The translations under genes were made by a program, and so were the position numbers. Below are positions 50,245-59,308 of a DNA stretch of 64,000 nucleotides, in pieces. The number at the start of each line of letters is the position of its first letter. Within the stretch, counting starts at the first letter, position 1. Source of the DNA: Pseudomonas cichorii (lineage in GTDB: Bacteria; Pseudomonadota; Gammaproteobacteria; Pseudomonadales; Pseudomonadaceae); assembly GCF_018343775.1 (NCBI RefSeq), contig NZ_CP074349.1:1292001-1356000 (forward strand). The letters are read 5' to 3'. The notes beneath the pieces are model-generated. The model worked only from the letters and a program-made list of their open reading frames with translations, was not told the origin of the DNA and did not search any database.

Positions 50245-50985
50245 ATGAATACGCGTGGTTTGCTTGACCAGTTGCTCAAGTCTGGACAAAACATGTTGCA
50301 AGACAAGGTAAGCGGCAAATCCGGCAAGCGTTCATCCGGCAGCGACGCGCTGGTAAACGGCCTGGGTAGCCTGCTTTCGGGTTCGAAATCCGGCGGCAAG
50401 AGCGGTGGGCTGGGGAGTTTGCTGTCCGGTGCGGGCGGCGGTGCGCTGGCGGCCGGGGCCATGAGCCTGCTCAAGGGCAAACGCTCCGGGATGGGCGGCA
50501 AAGTGTTGACCTATGGCGGTCTGGCTGCGTTGGGCGTGCTGGCCTACAAGGCTTACAACAACTGGCAGGCCAGTCAGGGCGTGACTGCCCAGCGTGAGCC
50601 CCAGACCATTGATCGCTTGCCCGAGTCTCAGGCCGAAGAACACAGCCAGGCCATCCTGCGGGCTCTGGTGGCGGCAGCCAAGGCTGACGGCCATGTCGAC
50701 GAGCGTGAGCGCGAACTGATCGAAGGCGAGTTCAGCAAGCTGAGCAACGACCACGAATTGCGACACTGGCTGCACGCCGAACTGCACAAGCCGCTTGATC
50801 CTTCGGAAGTGGCACGTGCGGCGAAAACCCCGGAAATGGCGGCCGAGATGTATATCGCCAGCGTGATTCTGGTGGACCAGGAGCACTTCATGGAAAGGGC
50901 CTACCTTGACGAACTGGCACGTCAGTTGAAGCTGGCTCCGGGTCTCAAGTCCGAGCTGGAAGAGCAGGTGCGTCAGGCCCAATAA
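50245..50985 (+). CDS. DUF533 / TerB-like protein (YebE-type)
   Basis: The 246-residue protein has a Gly/Ser-rich N-terminal third (GSLLSGSKSGGKSGGLGSLL, GAGGGALAAGAMSLL), a possible membrane-associating helix (VLTYGGLAALGVLAYKAY) and a TerB-like helical domain (ILRALVAAAKADGHVDERER). This layout is typical of DUF533 inner-membrane proteins; the function is unknown. The ribosome binding site is GTGGAGG. A 9-bp hairpin (GAGGGCTAT / ATAGCCCTC, 51002-51029) follows the gene and may terminate it. Confidence 0.88.
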   Translation: MNTRGLLDQLLKSGQNMLQDKVSGKSGKRSSGSDALVNGLGSLLSGSKSGGKSGGLGSLLSGAGGGALAAGAMSLLKGKRSGMGGKVLTYGGLAALGVLAYKAYNNWQASQGVTAQREPQTIDRLPESQAEEHSQAILRALVAAAKADGHVDERERELIEGEFSKLSNDHELRHWLHAELHKPLDPSEVARAAKTPEMAAEMYIASVILVDQEHFMERAYLDELARQLKLAPGLKSELEEQVRQAQ

Positions 50986-51244
50986 ATGGCTGAACAGAGG
51001 CGAGGGCTATGTCACTGTCGATAGCCCTCCGGATGACAACGCTTACTTGATACCCGTAATAAACGCACATCTCCCGTCCGCCAGGTTTTCTGAACTAACC
51101 CGCCAATATCGCCACTTTCAATTTCCTTTCCTTGCAACACGCTAATACACAAAAGCCTGGGCTATACTCAGGCCGCTTGGACCGTCTGTCGGTCCGCTTC
51201 TTGAACACGGCCAGATGCCGTTGTTGAACTCTTGAGGACTGACT

Positions 51245-52867
51245 GTGAAGAACTGGACTCTGCGCCAAAGGATTTTGGCGAGTTTTGCCGTCATCATCGC
51301 GATCATGCTGTTGATGGTGGTTGTGTCTTACTCGCGCTTGTTGTCGATTGAGTCCAGCGAGGAACAGGTCCGCCTCGATGCGCTTCCAGGCGTCTATTAC
51401 AGCACTCTGGTGCGCAGCTCCTGGGGCGAAAGTTACATTCGCACCCTGGAGCTGATCGGCGAAGGCCGGGCGCGACCACTGACCAAGCAGGAGCAGGATC
51501 AGTTCGAAGGGTTCGACGATTATCTCCAGACCCAGATAGATGGTTACAAGAAGTCCATTTTCGACGAGGCTGAAAGAGCCAACTTTGCCTTGTTCGAGAA
51601 ACGGCGCGAAAGCTATAGCCGCTTACTCAAGGAAGTCCATGCTTCCTATGGCGCGGGCGATTATGCCAAGGCGCGTGCCGAATTCTATGAACAGGTGAAT
51701 CCGGTCTGGAGTGAGGGCCGCAAACAGCTCAACGATATCATCGTCGCCAACAAACTACTGGCCGACAAGGCGACCGAGAGCATTGTGACTGCCGTTTTGG
51801 GCGCCAAGATCAGCATGGTCTTTTCCCTGTTGATCGCGCTCATGGCCGCTGGTACTTGCGGTCTGCTGCTGATGCGCTCTATCACTGCACCCATGCAGCT
51901 CATCGTGAAAATCCTCGACGTCATGCGTACCGGCGATCTGAGTTCGCGCCTGAATCTGGCACGCAAGGATGAGTTCAACGCCGTGGAAACCGGCTTCAAC
52001 GACATGATGACCGAGTTGACCGCACTGGTTGCCCAGGCTCAGCGTTCCTCGGTCCAGGTCACCACCTCCGTCACCGAAATTGCGGCCACTTCGCGTCAGC
52101 AGCAGGCCACCGCCACTGAAACTGCCGCCACGACCACTGAAATCGGTGCGACCTCACGTGAAATCGCTGCCACTTCCCGTGATCTGGTCCGCACCATGAC
52201 TGAAGTGACCTCGGCTGCCGATCAGGCTTCGGTCCTGGCCGGTTCCGGTCAGCAAGGGCTGGCGCGGATGGAAGACACCATGCATCAGGTGATGGGCGCG
52301 GCCAATCTGGTCAACTCCAAGCTGGCGATCCTCAACGAGAAGGCCGGTAATATCAATCAGGTGGTGGTGACTATCGTCAAGGTCGCGGACCAGACCAACC
52401 TGTTGTCGCTCAATGCCGCCATCGAGGCCGAAAAAGCCGGTGAATACGGGCGCGGTTTTGCGGTGGTTGCCACGGAAGTGCGCCGTCTGGCCGACCAGAC
52501 CGCCGTTGCCACTTATGACATCGAGCAGATGGTGCGCGAAATCCAGTCAGCGGTGTCCGCTGGCGTGATGGGTATGGACAAATTCTCCGAAGAAGTGCGA
52601 CGTGGCATGTTCGAGGTCACCCAGGTGGGCGAGCAGCTTTCGCAGATCATTCATCAGGTCCAGGCTCTGGCACCGCGGGTGCTGATGGTCAACGAGGGGA
52701 TGCAGGCCCAGGCCACGGGCGCCGAGCAGATCAATCAGGCATTGGTCCAGTTGGCCGATGCCAGCAGCCAGACTGTCGACTCATTGCGTCAAGCCAGTTT
52801 CGCCATCGACGAGTTGAGTCAGGTCGCGGTAGGGCTGCGCAGTGGCGTCTCGCGATTCAAAGTCTGA
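51245..52867 (+). CDS. wspA: Methyl-accepting chemoreceptor WspA
   Basis: WspA is the surface-sensing receptor of the Wsp pathway, which controls c-di-GMP rather than motility. The 540-residue protein has helix 1 (ASFAVIIAIMLLMVVVSY), a periplasmic four-helix sensor (about 35-185), helix 2 (MVFSLLIALMAAGTCGLLLM), HAMP and a long signalling coiled coil with the tip NLLSLNAAIEAEKAGEYGRG. It starts with GTG behind TTGAGGACTGACT. A TATACT at 51163-51168 is the likely -10. It heads wspABCDE-R, whose later genes are damaged. Confidence 0.93.
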   Translation: MKNWTLRQRILASFAVIIAIMLLMVVVSYSRLLSIESSEEQVRLDALPGVYYSTLVRSSWGESYIRTLELIGEGRARPLTKQEQDQFEGFDDYLQTQIDGYKKSIFDEAERANFALFEKRRESYSRLLKEVHASYGAGDYAKARAEFYEQVNPVWSEGRKQLNDIIVANKLLADKATESIVTAVLGAKISMVFSLLIALMAAGTCGLLLMRSITAPMQLIVKILDVMRTGDLSSRLNLARKDEFNAVETGFNDMMTELTALVAQAQRSSVQVTTSVTEIAATSRQQQATATETAATTTEIGATSREIAATSRDLVRTMTEVTSAADQASVLAGSGQQGLARMEDTMHQVMGAANLVNSKLAILNEKAGNINQVVVTIVKVADQTNLLSLNAAIEAEKAGEYGRGFAVVATEVRRLADQTAVATYDIEQMVREIQSAVSAGVMGMDKFSEEVRRGMFEVTQVGEQLSQIIHQVQALAPRVLMVNEGMQAQATGAEQINQALVQLADASSQTVDSLRQASFAIDELSQVAVGLRSGVSRFKV

Positions 52868-52876
52868 GTCCGGGCC

Positions 52877-53413
52877 ATGATGGATCTCTCACCCAAACGT
52901 CAGGGCCCTGTGCCTGTCGCGAACAAGCTGTTTCTATTGTTCCGTATCGGCGAGGAGCGTTACGCGCTGGAGGCCATCGAGATCTCCGAAATCCTGCCGC
53001 GTGTGAAACTCAAGGCCATCGCTCACGTGCCCCATTGGGTGGCGGGCATCTTCTCCCACCGTGGCGAAATCGTGCCGGTCATCGACATCAGCGCCTTGAG
53101 TTCCGGGCAGGCGGCAGCTGCACGCACCAGTACCCGCATGGTGCTGGTGCATTATCGTCATGATGCGGCGCACCCGGCACAGTTGCTCGGGCTTATTCTG
53201 GAGCAGGCGACCGAGACCTTGCGTTGTCCGGCTTCGGAATTCAAGGAGTACGGCCTGGAAAACCGCCTGGCGCCTTATCTGGGGCCGGTTCGGGAGTGCG
53301 AGCAGGGGCTGTTGCAATGGATTCACGTTCAGGAGCTGTTGACCGAACCCGTGCGTGAGCTGCTGTATCCCATTCCTCCGCTTGATCTGGAGCTTCTTGA
53401 GGATGCGCCATGA
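52877..53413 (+). CDS. wspB: CheW-like coupling protein WspB
   Basis: This 178-residue CheW-domain scaffold links WspA to the kinase WspE. Visible are LLFRIGEERYALEAIEISEI, VPHWVAGIFSHRGEIVPVID and LGLILEQATETL. It lies nine bases after wspA, and its stop overlaps the wspC start (ATGA). One of two CheW proteins in the operon. Confidence 0.92.
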   Translation: MMDLSPKRQGPVPVANKLFLLFRIGEERYALEAIEISEILPRVKLKAIAHVPHWVAGIFSHRGEIVPVIDISALSSGQAAAARTSTRMVLVHYRHDAAHPAQLLGLILEQATETLRCPASEFKEYGLENRLAPYLGPVRECEQGLLQWIHVQELLTEPVRELLYPIPPLDLELLEDAP

Positions 53414-54696
53414 GTGATGACTCGCGCTTTTTCAGTTTTCTCAAGGATCGCATTGGCCTGGATGTCACCTCCGTGGGCGAGGCCATCATTGTGCGTGCGT
53501 TGCGCCAGCGCTCTCAGAACACCACTTCAGCAGACGATGAAGCCTATTGGCAGTTACTGCTGAGTTCGCCTGACGAGCAGCAGGCCCTGATCGAAGCGGT
53601 GATCGTTCCGGAAACCTGGTTTTTCCGTTACCCCGAGTCCTTCCTGACCCTGGGCAAGCTGTCATCTGAACGCCTGATGACGCTCAAGAATTCAAGGCCA
53701 CTGCGTATTCTCAGTTTGCCGTGTTCGACTGGTGAAGAGCCCTATTCCATTGCCATGGCGCTGTTCGATGCCAACATCGGTGCGCAGTACTTCAAGATCG
53801 ACGCCATCGATATCAGCCCTCTGTCGATTCAAAAGGCTGTTCGTGGCATTTATGGCAAGAACTCGTTCCGGGGCTCTGATCTGGGCTTTCGCGACCGGCA
53901 TTTCAAGCCGGTGGGGGATGGCTACCAGGTTGAAGACAGGGTGCGGGCACGGGTCAACTTCCAGGCCGGCAATCTGCTGGACCCGGCTCTGGCAACTCAG
54001 GAACCCTACGATTTTGTGTTCTGCCGCAATCTGGTGATCTATTTCGATCAGGCCACGCAACGCCACGTATTCAAGGTACTCAAGCGCCTGACCCGTGAAG
54101 ACGGGGTGTTATTCATCGGTCCGGCCGAGGGTAATCTGCTGAGTCGGGTCGGCATGCGCTCTGCCGGTATCGCGCAATCGTTCGCCTTCAGGCATGCGCC
54201 CGGCCAGGACGCCAGTGCGCCTGTACTGGCCGAGCCTGTACCGATTGCCCGCAGCGTTGCGCCACCGGTTCGCGAGCCTGCCCGGCCCGCGCCACGGCCT
54301 TTCGCGCCTGCGCCTGCATCGGTCAGTGCGCCTGTTCCTTCCCGGCCCGCGTCCGCTGCCACAGGCGGCGATGATAGCGCGACCCAACTGGCGACCATCG
54401 CCAGTCTGGCCAACGAGGGCAAAAGCGTGGAAGCGCGTGCGGCTTGTGAACGTTATCTGCAGCGGCACGAGCCGGTGGCGCAGGTGTTCTACTGGCTGGG
54501 GCTGCTCAGCGAAGTGGAGGGTAATGTGGCGCAGGCTCAGGGTTTCTATCGCAAGGCGCTGTACTTGCAGCCGCAGCATCCTGAATCCCTGGCGCAACTG
54601 GCTGCCTTGCTGGCCTCGCAAGGGGACAGTGCCGGTGCCCGTCGCCTCCAGGATCGCGCTACCCGTGGCGCCAATAAACAAGGAAGCAATCGATGA
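53410..54696 (+). CDS. wspC: CheR-type methyltransferase WspC with TPR tail
   Basis: WspC uses S-adenosylmethionine to methylate glutamates of WspA. The 428-residue protein has a CheR domain (to about 265; VPETWFFRYPESFL, SLPCSTGEEPYSIAMALFD, FCRNLVIYFDQATQRHVF). A Pro/Ala-rich linker (about 275-320) leads to a TPR domain (VFYWLGLLSEVEGNVAQAQG, FYRKALYLQPQHPESLAQLA). Both ends overlap neighbours (ATGA). The opposing methylesterase WspF is absent here, so methylation by WspC would be unopposed. Confidence 0.93.
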   Translation: MSDDSRFFSFLKDRIGLDVTSVGEAIIVRALRQRSQNTTSADDEAYWQLLLSSPDEQQALIEAVIVPETWFFRYPESFLTLGKLSSERLMTLKNSRPLRILSLPCSTGEEPYSIAMALFDANIGAQYFKIDAIDISPLSIQKAVRGIYGKNSFRGSDLGFRDRHFKPVGDGYQVEDRVRARVNFQAGNLLDPALATQEPYDFVFCRNLVIYFDQATQRHVFKVLKRLTREDGVLFIGPAEGNLLSRVGMRSAGIAQSFAFRHAPGQDASAPVLAEPVPIARSVAPPVREPARPAPRPFAPAPASVSAPVPSRPASAATGGDDSATQLATIASLANEGKSVEARAACERYLQRHEPVAQVFYWLGLLSEVEGNVAQAQGFYRKALYLQPQHPESLAQLAALLASQGDSAGARRLQDRATRGANKQGSNR

Positions 54697-55382
54697 CGGG
54701 GCTGTCCACTCTTGCGAGTCTGACTCACGACGACGCCCAGGACATTGATGATTGCTGGAACCGCATCGGCATTCACGGTGACCGTTCCTGCCCGGTATTG
54801 CCGGAGCACATCCATTGCCGCAACTGTGCGGTGTACTCCGCTGCAGCCACTCGCCTGCTCGATCGCTATTCCCTGCTTCAGGAGCATCGCGACCCGTTTC
54901 AGGGCAGTCAGTTGCAGCGTGATGTCCAGACCCGCTCGATCCTGGTCTTCCGCCTGGGTGATGAGTGGCTCGGGCTGGCGACCCGCAGCCTGTCGGAGGT
55001 CGCGCCCGATCAGGCCATCCATTCGTTGCCCCATCAGCGTTCCCGTGCGCTGCTCGGTGTGGCCAATGTGCGTGGTGCCCTGGTGGCATGCATTTCTCTG
55101 GTCGAACTGCTGGGGCTCGACAGCGGATCGGTGCTGGCCACCAGTGGGCGTGTGGTGCCGCGCATGTTGATCATCGCCGCACAAGGCGGGCCGGTGGTGG
55201 TGCCGGTGGATGAAGTCGATGGTATTCACGCCATGGAAGAGCGCCATCTGAATGCGGCGTCGGCCTCCGGCACGCATGCCAATGCACGATTTACTCGTGG
55301 TGTCCTGCAATGGAAGGGTCGCAGTCTGCGTTTGCTCGATGAAGATGAGTTGTTGGCGGCGATCAACCGGAGCCTGACATGA
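54693..55382 (+). CDS. wspD: CheW-like coupling protein WspD
   Basis: This 229-residue protein has an N-terminal extension with HCRNCAVYSAAATRLLDR (about 45-65), then a CheW domain (SILVFRLGDEWLGLATRSLS, QRSRALLGVANVRGALVACI, LIIAAQGGPVVVPVDEVDGI). The extension and position identify WspD, the second scaffold for WspA-WspE. Its start overlaps wspC and its stop overlaps wspE (ATGA at both ends). Confidence 0.92.
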   Translation: MTGLSTLASLTHDDAQDIDDCWNRIGIHGDRSCPVLPEHIHCRNCAVYSAAATRLLDRYSLLQEHRDPFQGSQLQRDVQTRSILVFRLGDEWLGLATRSLSEVAPDQAIHSLPHQRSRALLGVANVRGALVACISLVELLGLDSGSVLATSGRVVPRMLIIAAQGGPVVVPVDEVDGIHAMEERHLNAASASGTHANARFTRGVLQWKGRSLRLLDEDELLAAINRSLT

Positions 55383-56999
55383 CCCCCGATCAAATGCGCG
55401 ACGCCTCACTGTTCGAGCTGTTCACCCTGGAAGCCGAAGCCCAGACCCAGGTGCTGAGTGCCGGCCTGCTGGAACTGGAACGCAATCCGACCCTGGCCGA
55501 CCAACTGGAAGCCTGCATGCGCGCCGCCCACTCCCTCAAGGGCGCGGCGCGGATTGTCGGGGTCAATTACGGCGTCAGCGTGGCCCATGTCATGGAGGAT
55601 TGTCTGGTCAGCGCTCAGGAAGGGCGATTGCTGCTCCAGGCCGAACACATCGACGCCTTGCTCTTGGGCACCGACCTGTTGATGCGCATTGCCACGCCGA
55701 CTGACAGCAGCATCGGGCAGAGCGATATCGACAGCTATGTCGAGCGCGTGAATTCATTGCTGACTTCGGGAGTCGGAGCCGCGCGATCGGTCAGTGTTCC
55801 ATTGCCTGACTCATTGCCAGAGCCGTTACCCGACCTGCTGACAGCCAGCGATATACCGCTGGTCGAGCCGCTGTTGGTGCCAGCGCCGGGCAGCAATCAG
55901 GCCTCCCTCGATGCGCTGGCTGCCGCTTTGCGTCTTGAGCCGCCGACGCCCCCCGAGCCTCTGGTGGCCGAACCGGAACCTGCGCCTGCCGCGACACGCG
56001 AGCGCCGGGTGTCCGATGGTGGCGAACGAGTCTTGCGGGTGACCGCCGAACGTCTCAATGGCTTGCTGGATCTGTCGAGCAAGGCGCTGGTGGAAACCCA
56101 GCGCATGAAACCCTTGCAGGCCGGCATGCAGCGCCTCAAGCGTCTGCAGGTCAGCAGCGACAGGGCCCTGGAAGTGCTTGGGGCATGTTTTGGCGATGCG
56201 GGTCTGGAACCTGACGCACAGAAAGCTCTGGATGATGCCCGCGATTTTCTGTCCCAGGCATCAACAGATGCTTATCCAGCAGGCTGCCGAACTGGATGAG
56301 TTCGGCTGGCAGTCGGGGCAGCGAGCGCAGTTGCTGTATGACACCGCACTGGCCTGCCGTATGCGCCCGTTTGCCGACGTGCTCACTGGTCAGGCGCGCA
56401 TGGTTCGCGATCTGGGGCGTGAGCTTGGCAAGCAGGTTCGTCTGAAAATCGAGGGTGACAAGACTCAGGTCGACCGCGATGTGCTTGAAAAGCTGGAAGC
56501 GCCTCTGACCCATCTGCTGCGTAATGCCGTGGACCACGGCATCGAATCTCCCGAGCGACGCAAGGAGCTGGGCAAGGACCCGGAAGGGCAGATTCTTCTG
56601 CGCGCCTCTCATGAGGCTGGCCTGCTGGTGGTGCAGCTCAGCGACGATGGCAATGGCGTGGATCTCGAACGTCTGCGCAGCAACATCATCGAGCGCAAAC
56701 TGTCGCCTGCCGAAACCGCTGCGCAGTTGAGCGAAGAGGAGCTTCTGAGTTTTCTGTTCCTGCCGGGTTTCAGCATGCGGGACAAGGTCACGCAAATCTC
56801 CGGTCGCGGCGTAGGCCTGGACGCCGTGCAGCATATGGTTCGTCAGATGCATGGCAGTGTCGAATTGCAGCAGTGGGCCGGTGAAGGCAGTTGCTTCCGC
56901 ATCGAAATGCCGCTGACGCTTTCGGTCGTGCGCAGTCTGGTGGTGGAGGTGGGGGGCGAAGCCTATGCTTTCCCGCCGCCGGTGATCAGGAGACGCATC
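55379..56999 (+). pseudogene. wspE: wspE remnant: CheA-type kinase, frameshifted and truncated
   Basis: WspE is normally a CheA-REC hybrid kinase of about 750 residues. Here the N-terminal part is normal, with the phosphoacceptor His51 in RAAHSLKGAARIVG, and reads to about 56258. There a net +1 shift moves the frame; the original frame stops at 56299. In the shifted frame the kinase resumes ([20 protein letters not shown]) with intact dimer and ATPase motifs ([47 protein letters not shown]). It breaks off in the CheW-like domain after [12 protein letters not shown]. The rest of that domain, the receiver and all of wspF are gone. No stop separates the remnant from wspR, so the shifted frame is an in-frame fusion to it. 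Confidence 0.88.
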
Positions 57000-58007
57000 A
57001 TGCATGACGTGCAGCCCGACGAATTGAAGACTGCCGATGAAAACTCGGCGATGGTGCTGCTGGTGGACGATCAGGCGATGATCGGTGAAGCCGTGCGTCG
57101 TGGTCTGGCCAATGAAGAGTCCATCGACTTCCACTTCTGCGCCGACCCCCATCAGGCCATTGCCCAGGCTATGCAGATCAAACCGACGGTCATCCTGCAG
57201 GATCTGGTCATGCCGGGTCTGGACGGGCTGACACTGGTGCGCGAATACCGCAACAACCCCATGACCCGGGACATTCCGATCATCGTGCTTTCCACCAAGG
57301 AAGACCCGCTGATCAAGAGTGCGGCGTTTGCGGCGGGGGCCAATGACTATCTGGTCAAGCTGCCCGACACCATCGAACTGGTGGCGCGCATCCGTTACCA
57401 CTCCCGCTCCTACATGACCCTGTTGCAGCGCGATGAAGCCTACCGCGCCTTGCGGGTCAGCCAGCAGCAACTGCTCGACACCAATCTGGTGCTGCAACGC
57501 CTGATGAACTCCGATGGCTTGACCGGCCTGTCCAATCGCCGTCATTTCGATGAATACCTGGAGCTGGAATGGCGCCGGGCGACCCGTGAGCAGAGTCAGT
57601 TGTCGCTGATGATGATCGATGTGGACTACTTCAAGGCCTACAACGACAACTTCGGTCACCTCGAAGGCGACGAAGCCTTGCGTCAGGTGGCCAAGGCGAT
57701 TCGCGCCAGTTGCAGCCGTCCGTCCGATTTGCCGGCCCGTTATGGCGGCGAAGAGTTCGCCATGGTCCTGCCCAATACCACCCCCGGTGGCGTCCGGTTG
57801 CTGGCTGAAAAACTGCGCCAGAGCGTGGCGGGCATGAACATCCCGCACATGGCACCGGCGCCGGGCTCGACGCTGACCGTGAGCATCGGCGTGGCGACCG
57901 TGATTCCGCAGAACGGCCTCAACAGCCGACAACTGATCCTCGATGCCGACAAGGGCCTGTATCTGGCCAAGCACAGTGGTCGTAATCAGGTAGCGGTAGG
58001 CGGCTGA
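57000..58007 (+). CDS. wspR: Diguanylate cyclase response regulator WspR
   Basis: WspR makes c-di-GMP when its receiver is phosphorylated by WspE. The 335-residue protein has a receiver with Asp68 ([12 protein letters not shown]), a coiled-coil stalk ([20 protein letters not shown]) and a GGDEF domain with active GGEEF (249-253) preceded by the inhibitory-site RPSD. ATG 57000 is well supported by AGGAGACGCATC, so WspR can be made alone even though the same frame is open from the wspE remnant. A TGA in another frame at 56983 may be the residual wspF stop. Confidence 0.94.
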   Translation: MHDVQPDELKTADENSAMVLLVDDQAMIGEAVRRGLANEESIDFHFCADPHQAIAQAMQIKPTVILQDLVMPGLDGLTLVREYRNNPMTRDIPIIVLSTKEDPLIKSAAFAAGANDYLVKLPDTIELVARIRYHSRSYMTLLQRDEAYRALRVSQQQLLDTNLVLQRLMNSDGLTGLSNRRHFDEYLELEWRRATREQSQLSLMMIDVDYFKAYNDNFGHLEGDEALRQVAKAIRASCSRPSDLPARYGGEEFAMVLPNTTPGGVRLLAEKLRQSVAGMNIPHMAPAPGSTLTVSIGVATVIPQNGLNSRQLILDADKGLYLAKHSGRNQVAVGG

Positions 58008-58119
58008 TCTTCCTGTAAGCAGTCCGATGCCATAACTCCTGTACAACGGGCTGCTTTCATTACTCTCCCTGGGGTATACTCGTCGGCTTTGAAAATTTCG
58101 CCTGCGAGTGCTGCCCACC

Positions 58120-59215
58120 ATGGAAATCAACCCGATCCTAAACAGCATCAAGGACCTGTCCGAGCGCTCCGAAACCATTCGGGGGTATCTTTGACTACGA
58201 TCACAAGCATGATCGTCTGACCGAAGTAAACCGCGAGCTCGAAGATCCCGCTGTCTGGAACAACCCCGAGTACGCACAGAACCTGGGCCGCGAGCGCGCT
58301 TCGCTGGCGCAGATCGTCGAAACGCTGGATGACATGACCTCGGGTCTGGCCGACGCCAAGGACCTGTTGCTGATGTCCGCCGAGGAAGAAGACCAGGCTG
58401 CCGTCGACGATGTGGCCGCTGAAGTCGAGCGCCTGCGCGAACTGCTGGAAAAGCTGGAATTCCGTCGCATGTTCAGCGGCGACATGGACCCGAACAACGC
58501 CTACCTGGACATCCAGGCCGGTTCCGGTGGCACCGAAGCCCAGGACTGGGCCAACATCCTGCTGCGCATGTACCTGCGCTGGGCTGACAAGCGTGGCTTC
58601 GATGCAACCATCATGGAGCTGTCCGCCGGTGAAGTCGCCGGTATCAAGGGCGCGACCGTGCATATCAAGGGTGAATACGCCTTTGGCTGGCTGCGTACCG
58701 AAATCGGCGTTCATCGTCTGGTGCGCAAGAGCCCGTTCGACTCCGGCAACCGTCGCCACACCTCGTTCTCGGCTGTCTTCGTCTCGCCGGAAATCGATGA
58801 CAACATCGAAATTGACATCAACCCGGCAGACCTGCGGATCGACACCTACCGCTCCTCCGGTGCCGGTGGTCAGCACGTAAACACCACTGACTCGGCGGTA
58901 CGTATCACCCACGTTCCGACCAACACCGTGGTCAGTTGCCAGAACGAACGTTCCCAGCATGCGAACAAGGACACCGCCATGAAAATGCTGCGGGCCCGTT
59001 TGTATGAGCAGGAAGTGCAGAAGCGCAACGCTGCGTCCCAGGCGCTTGAAGACACCAAGTCCGACATCGGCTGGGGTCATCAGATTCGCTCCTACGTTCT
59101 GGATGCCTCGCGCATCAAGGACCTGCGGACCAACATCGAGCGTAGCGACTGTGACAAGGTGCTCGACGGCGACCTCGACGAGTACCTGATCGCAAGCCTC
59201 AAGCAAGGCCTGTAA
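58120..59215 (+). CDS. prfB: Peptide chain release factor 2, programmed +1 frameshift
   Basis: RF2 terminates at UGA and UAA. The gene starts at ATG 58120 ([18 protein letters not shown]) and meets an in-frame TGA after 24 codons (58192-58194). The classic slippery CTT TGA C, preceded by the internal Shine-Dalgarno-like GGGGG, shifts reading +1. The product is join(58120..58191, 58193..59215), 364 residues. The codon-recognition region reads [20 protein letters not shown] (with SPF) and the catalytic motif is [17 protein letters not shown] (GGQ). The shift makes RF2 regulate its own level. It forms an operon with lysS; TATACT at 58075-58080 may be its -10. Confidence 0.97.
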
Positions 59216-59308
59216 TAACGCGCAGCCACCTCGATCCGTGAGCGTGGCTTGCCCGCGATCCCCTGCCGAGGGCGGGGGACAACGAACCTGTGATGGAAAA
59301 TCTAAGAC
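59216..59308 (+). other. prfB-lysS spacer with REP remnant and hairpin
   Basis: GGCTTGCCCGCGAT (59246-59259) matches the REP family at 19682-19790 as a solitary, degenerate copy. It is followed by an 8-bp hairpin CCCCTGCC / GGCGGGGG (59260-59278). It could partly separate lysS expression from prfB. Confidence 0.45.

Noticed and set aside
51245..58007. The wsp cluster as a motility chemotaxis operon
   Set aside because: Two CheW proteins, a CheR with TPR tail and a terminal GGDEF regulator identify the Wsp surface-sensing system, not flagellar chemotaxis.
56151..58277. A 708-codon minus-strand open frame opposite the wspE remnant and wspR
   Set aside because: The plus strand carries clear kinase, receiver and GGDEF motifs. 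The antisense product is His/Gln-rich filler typical of shadows.
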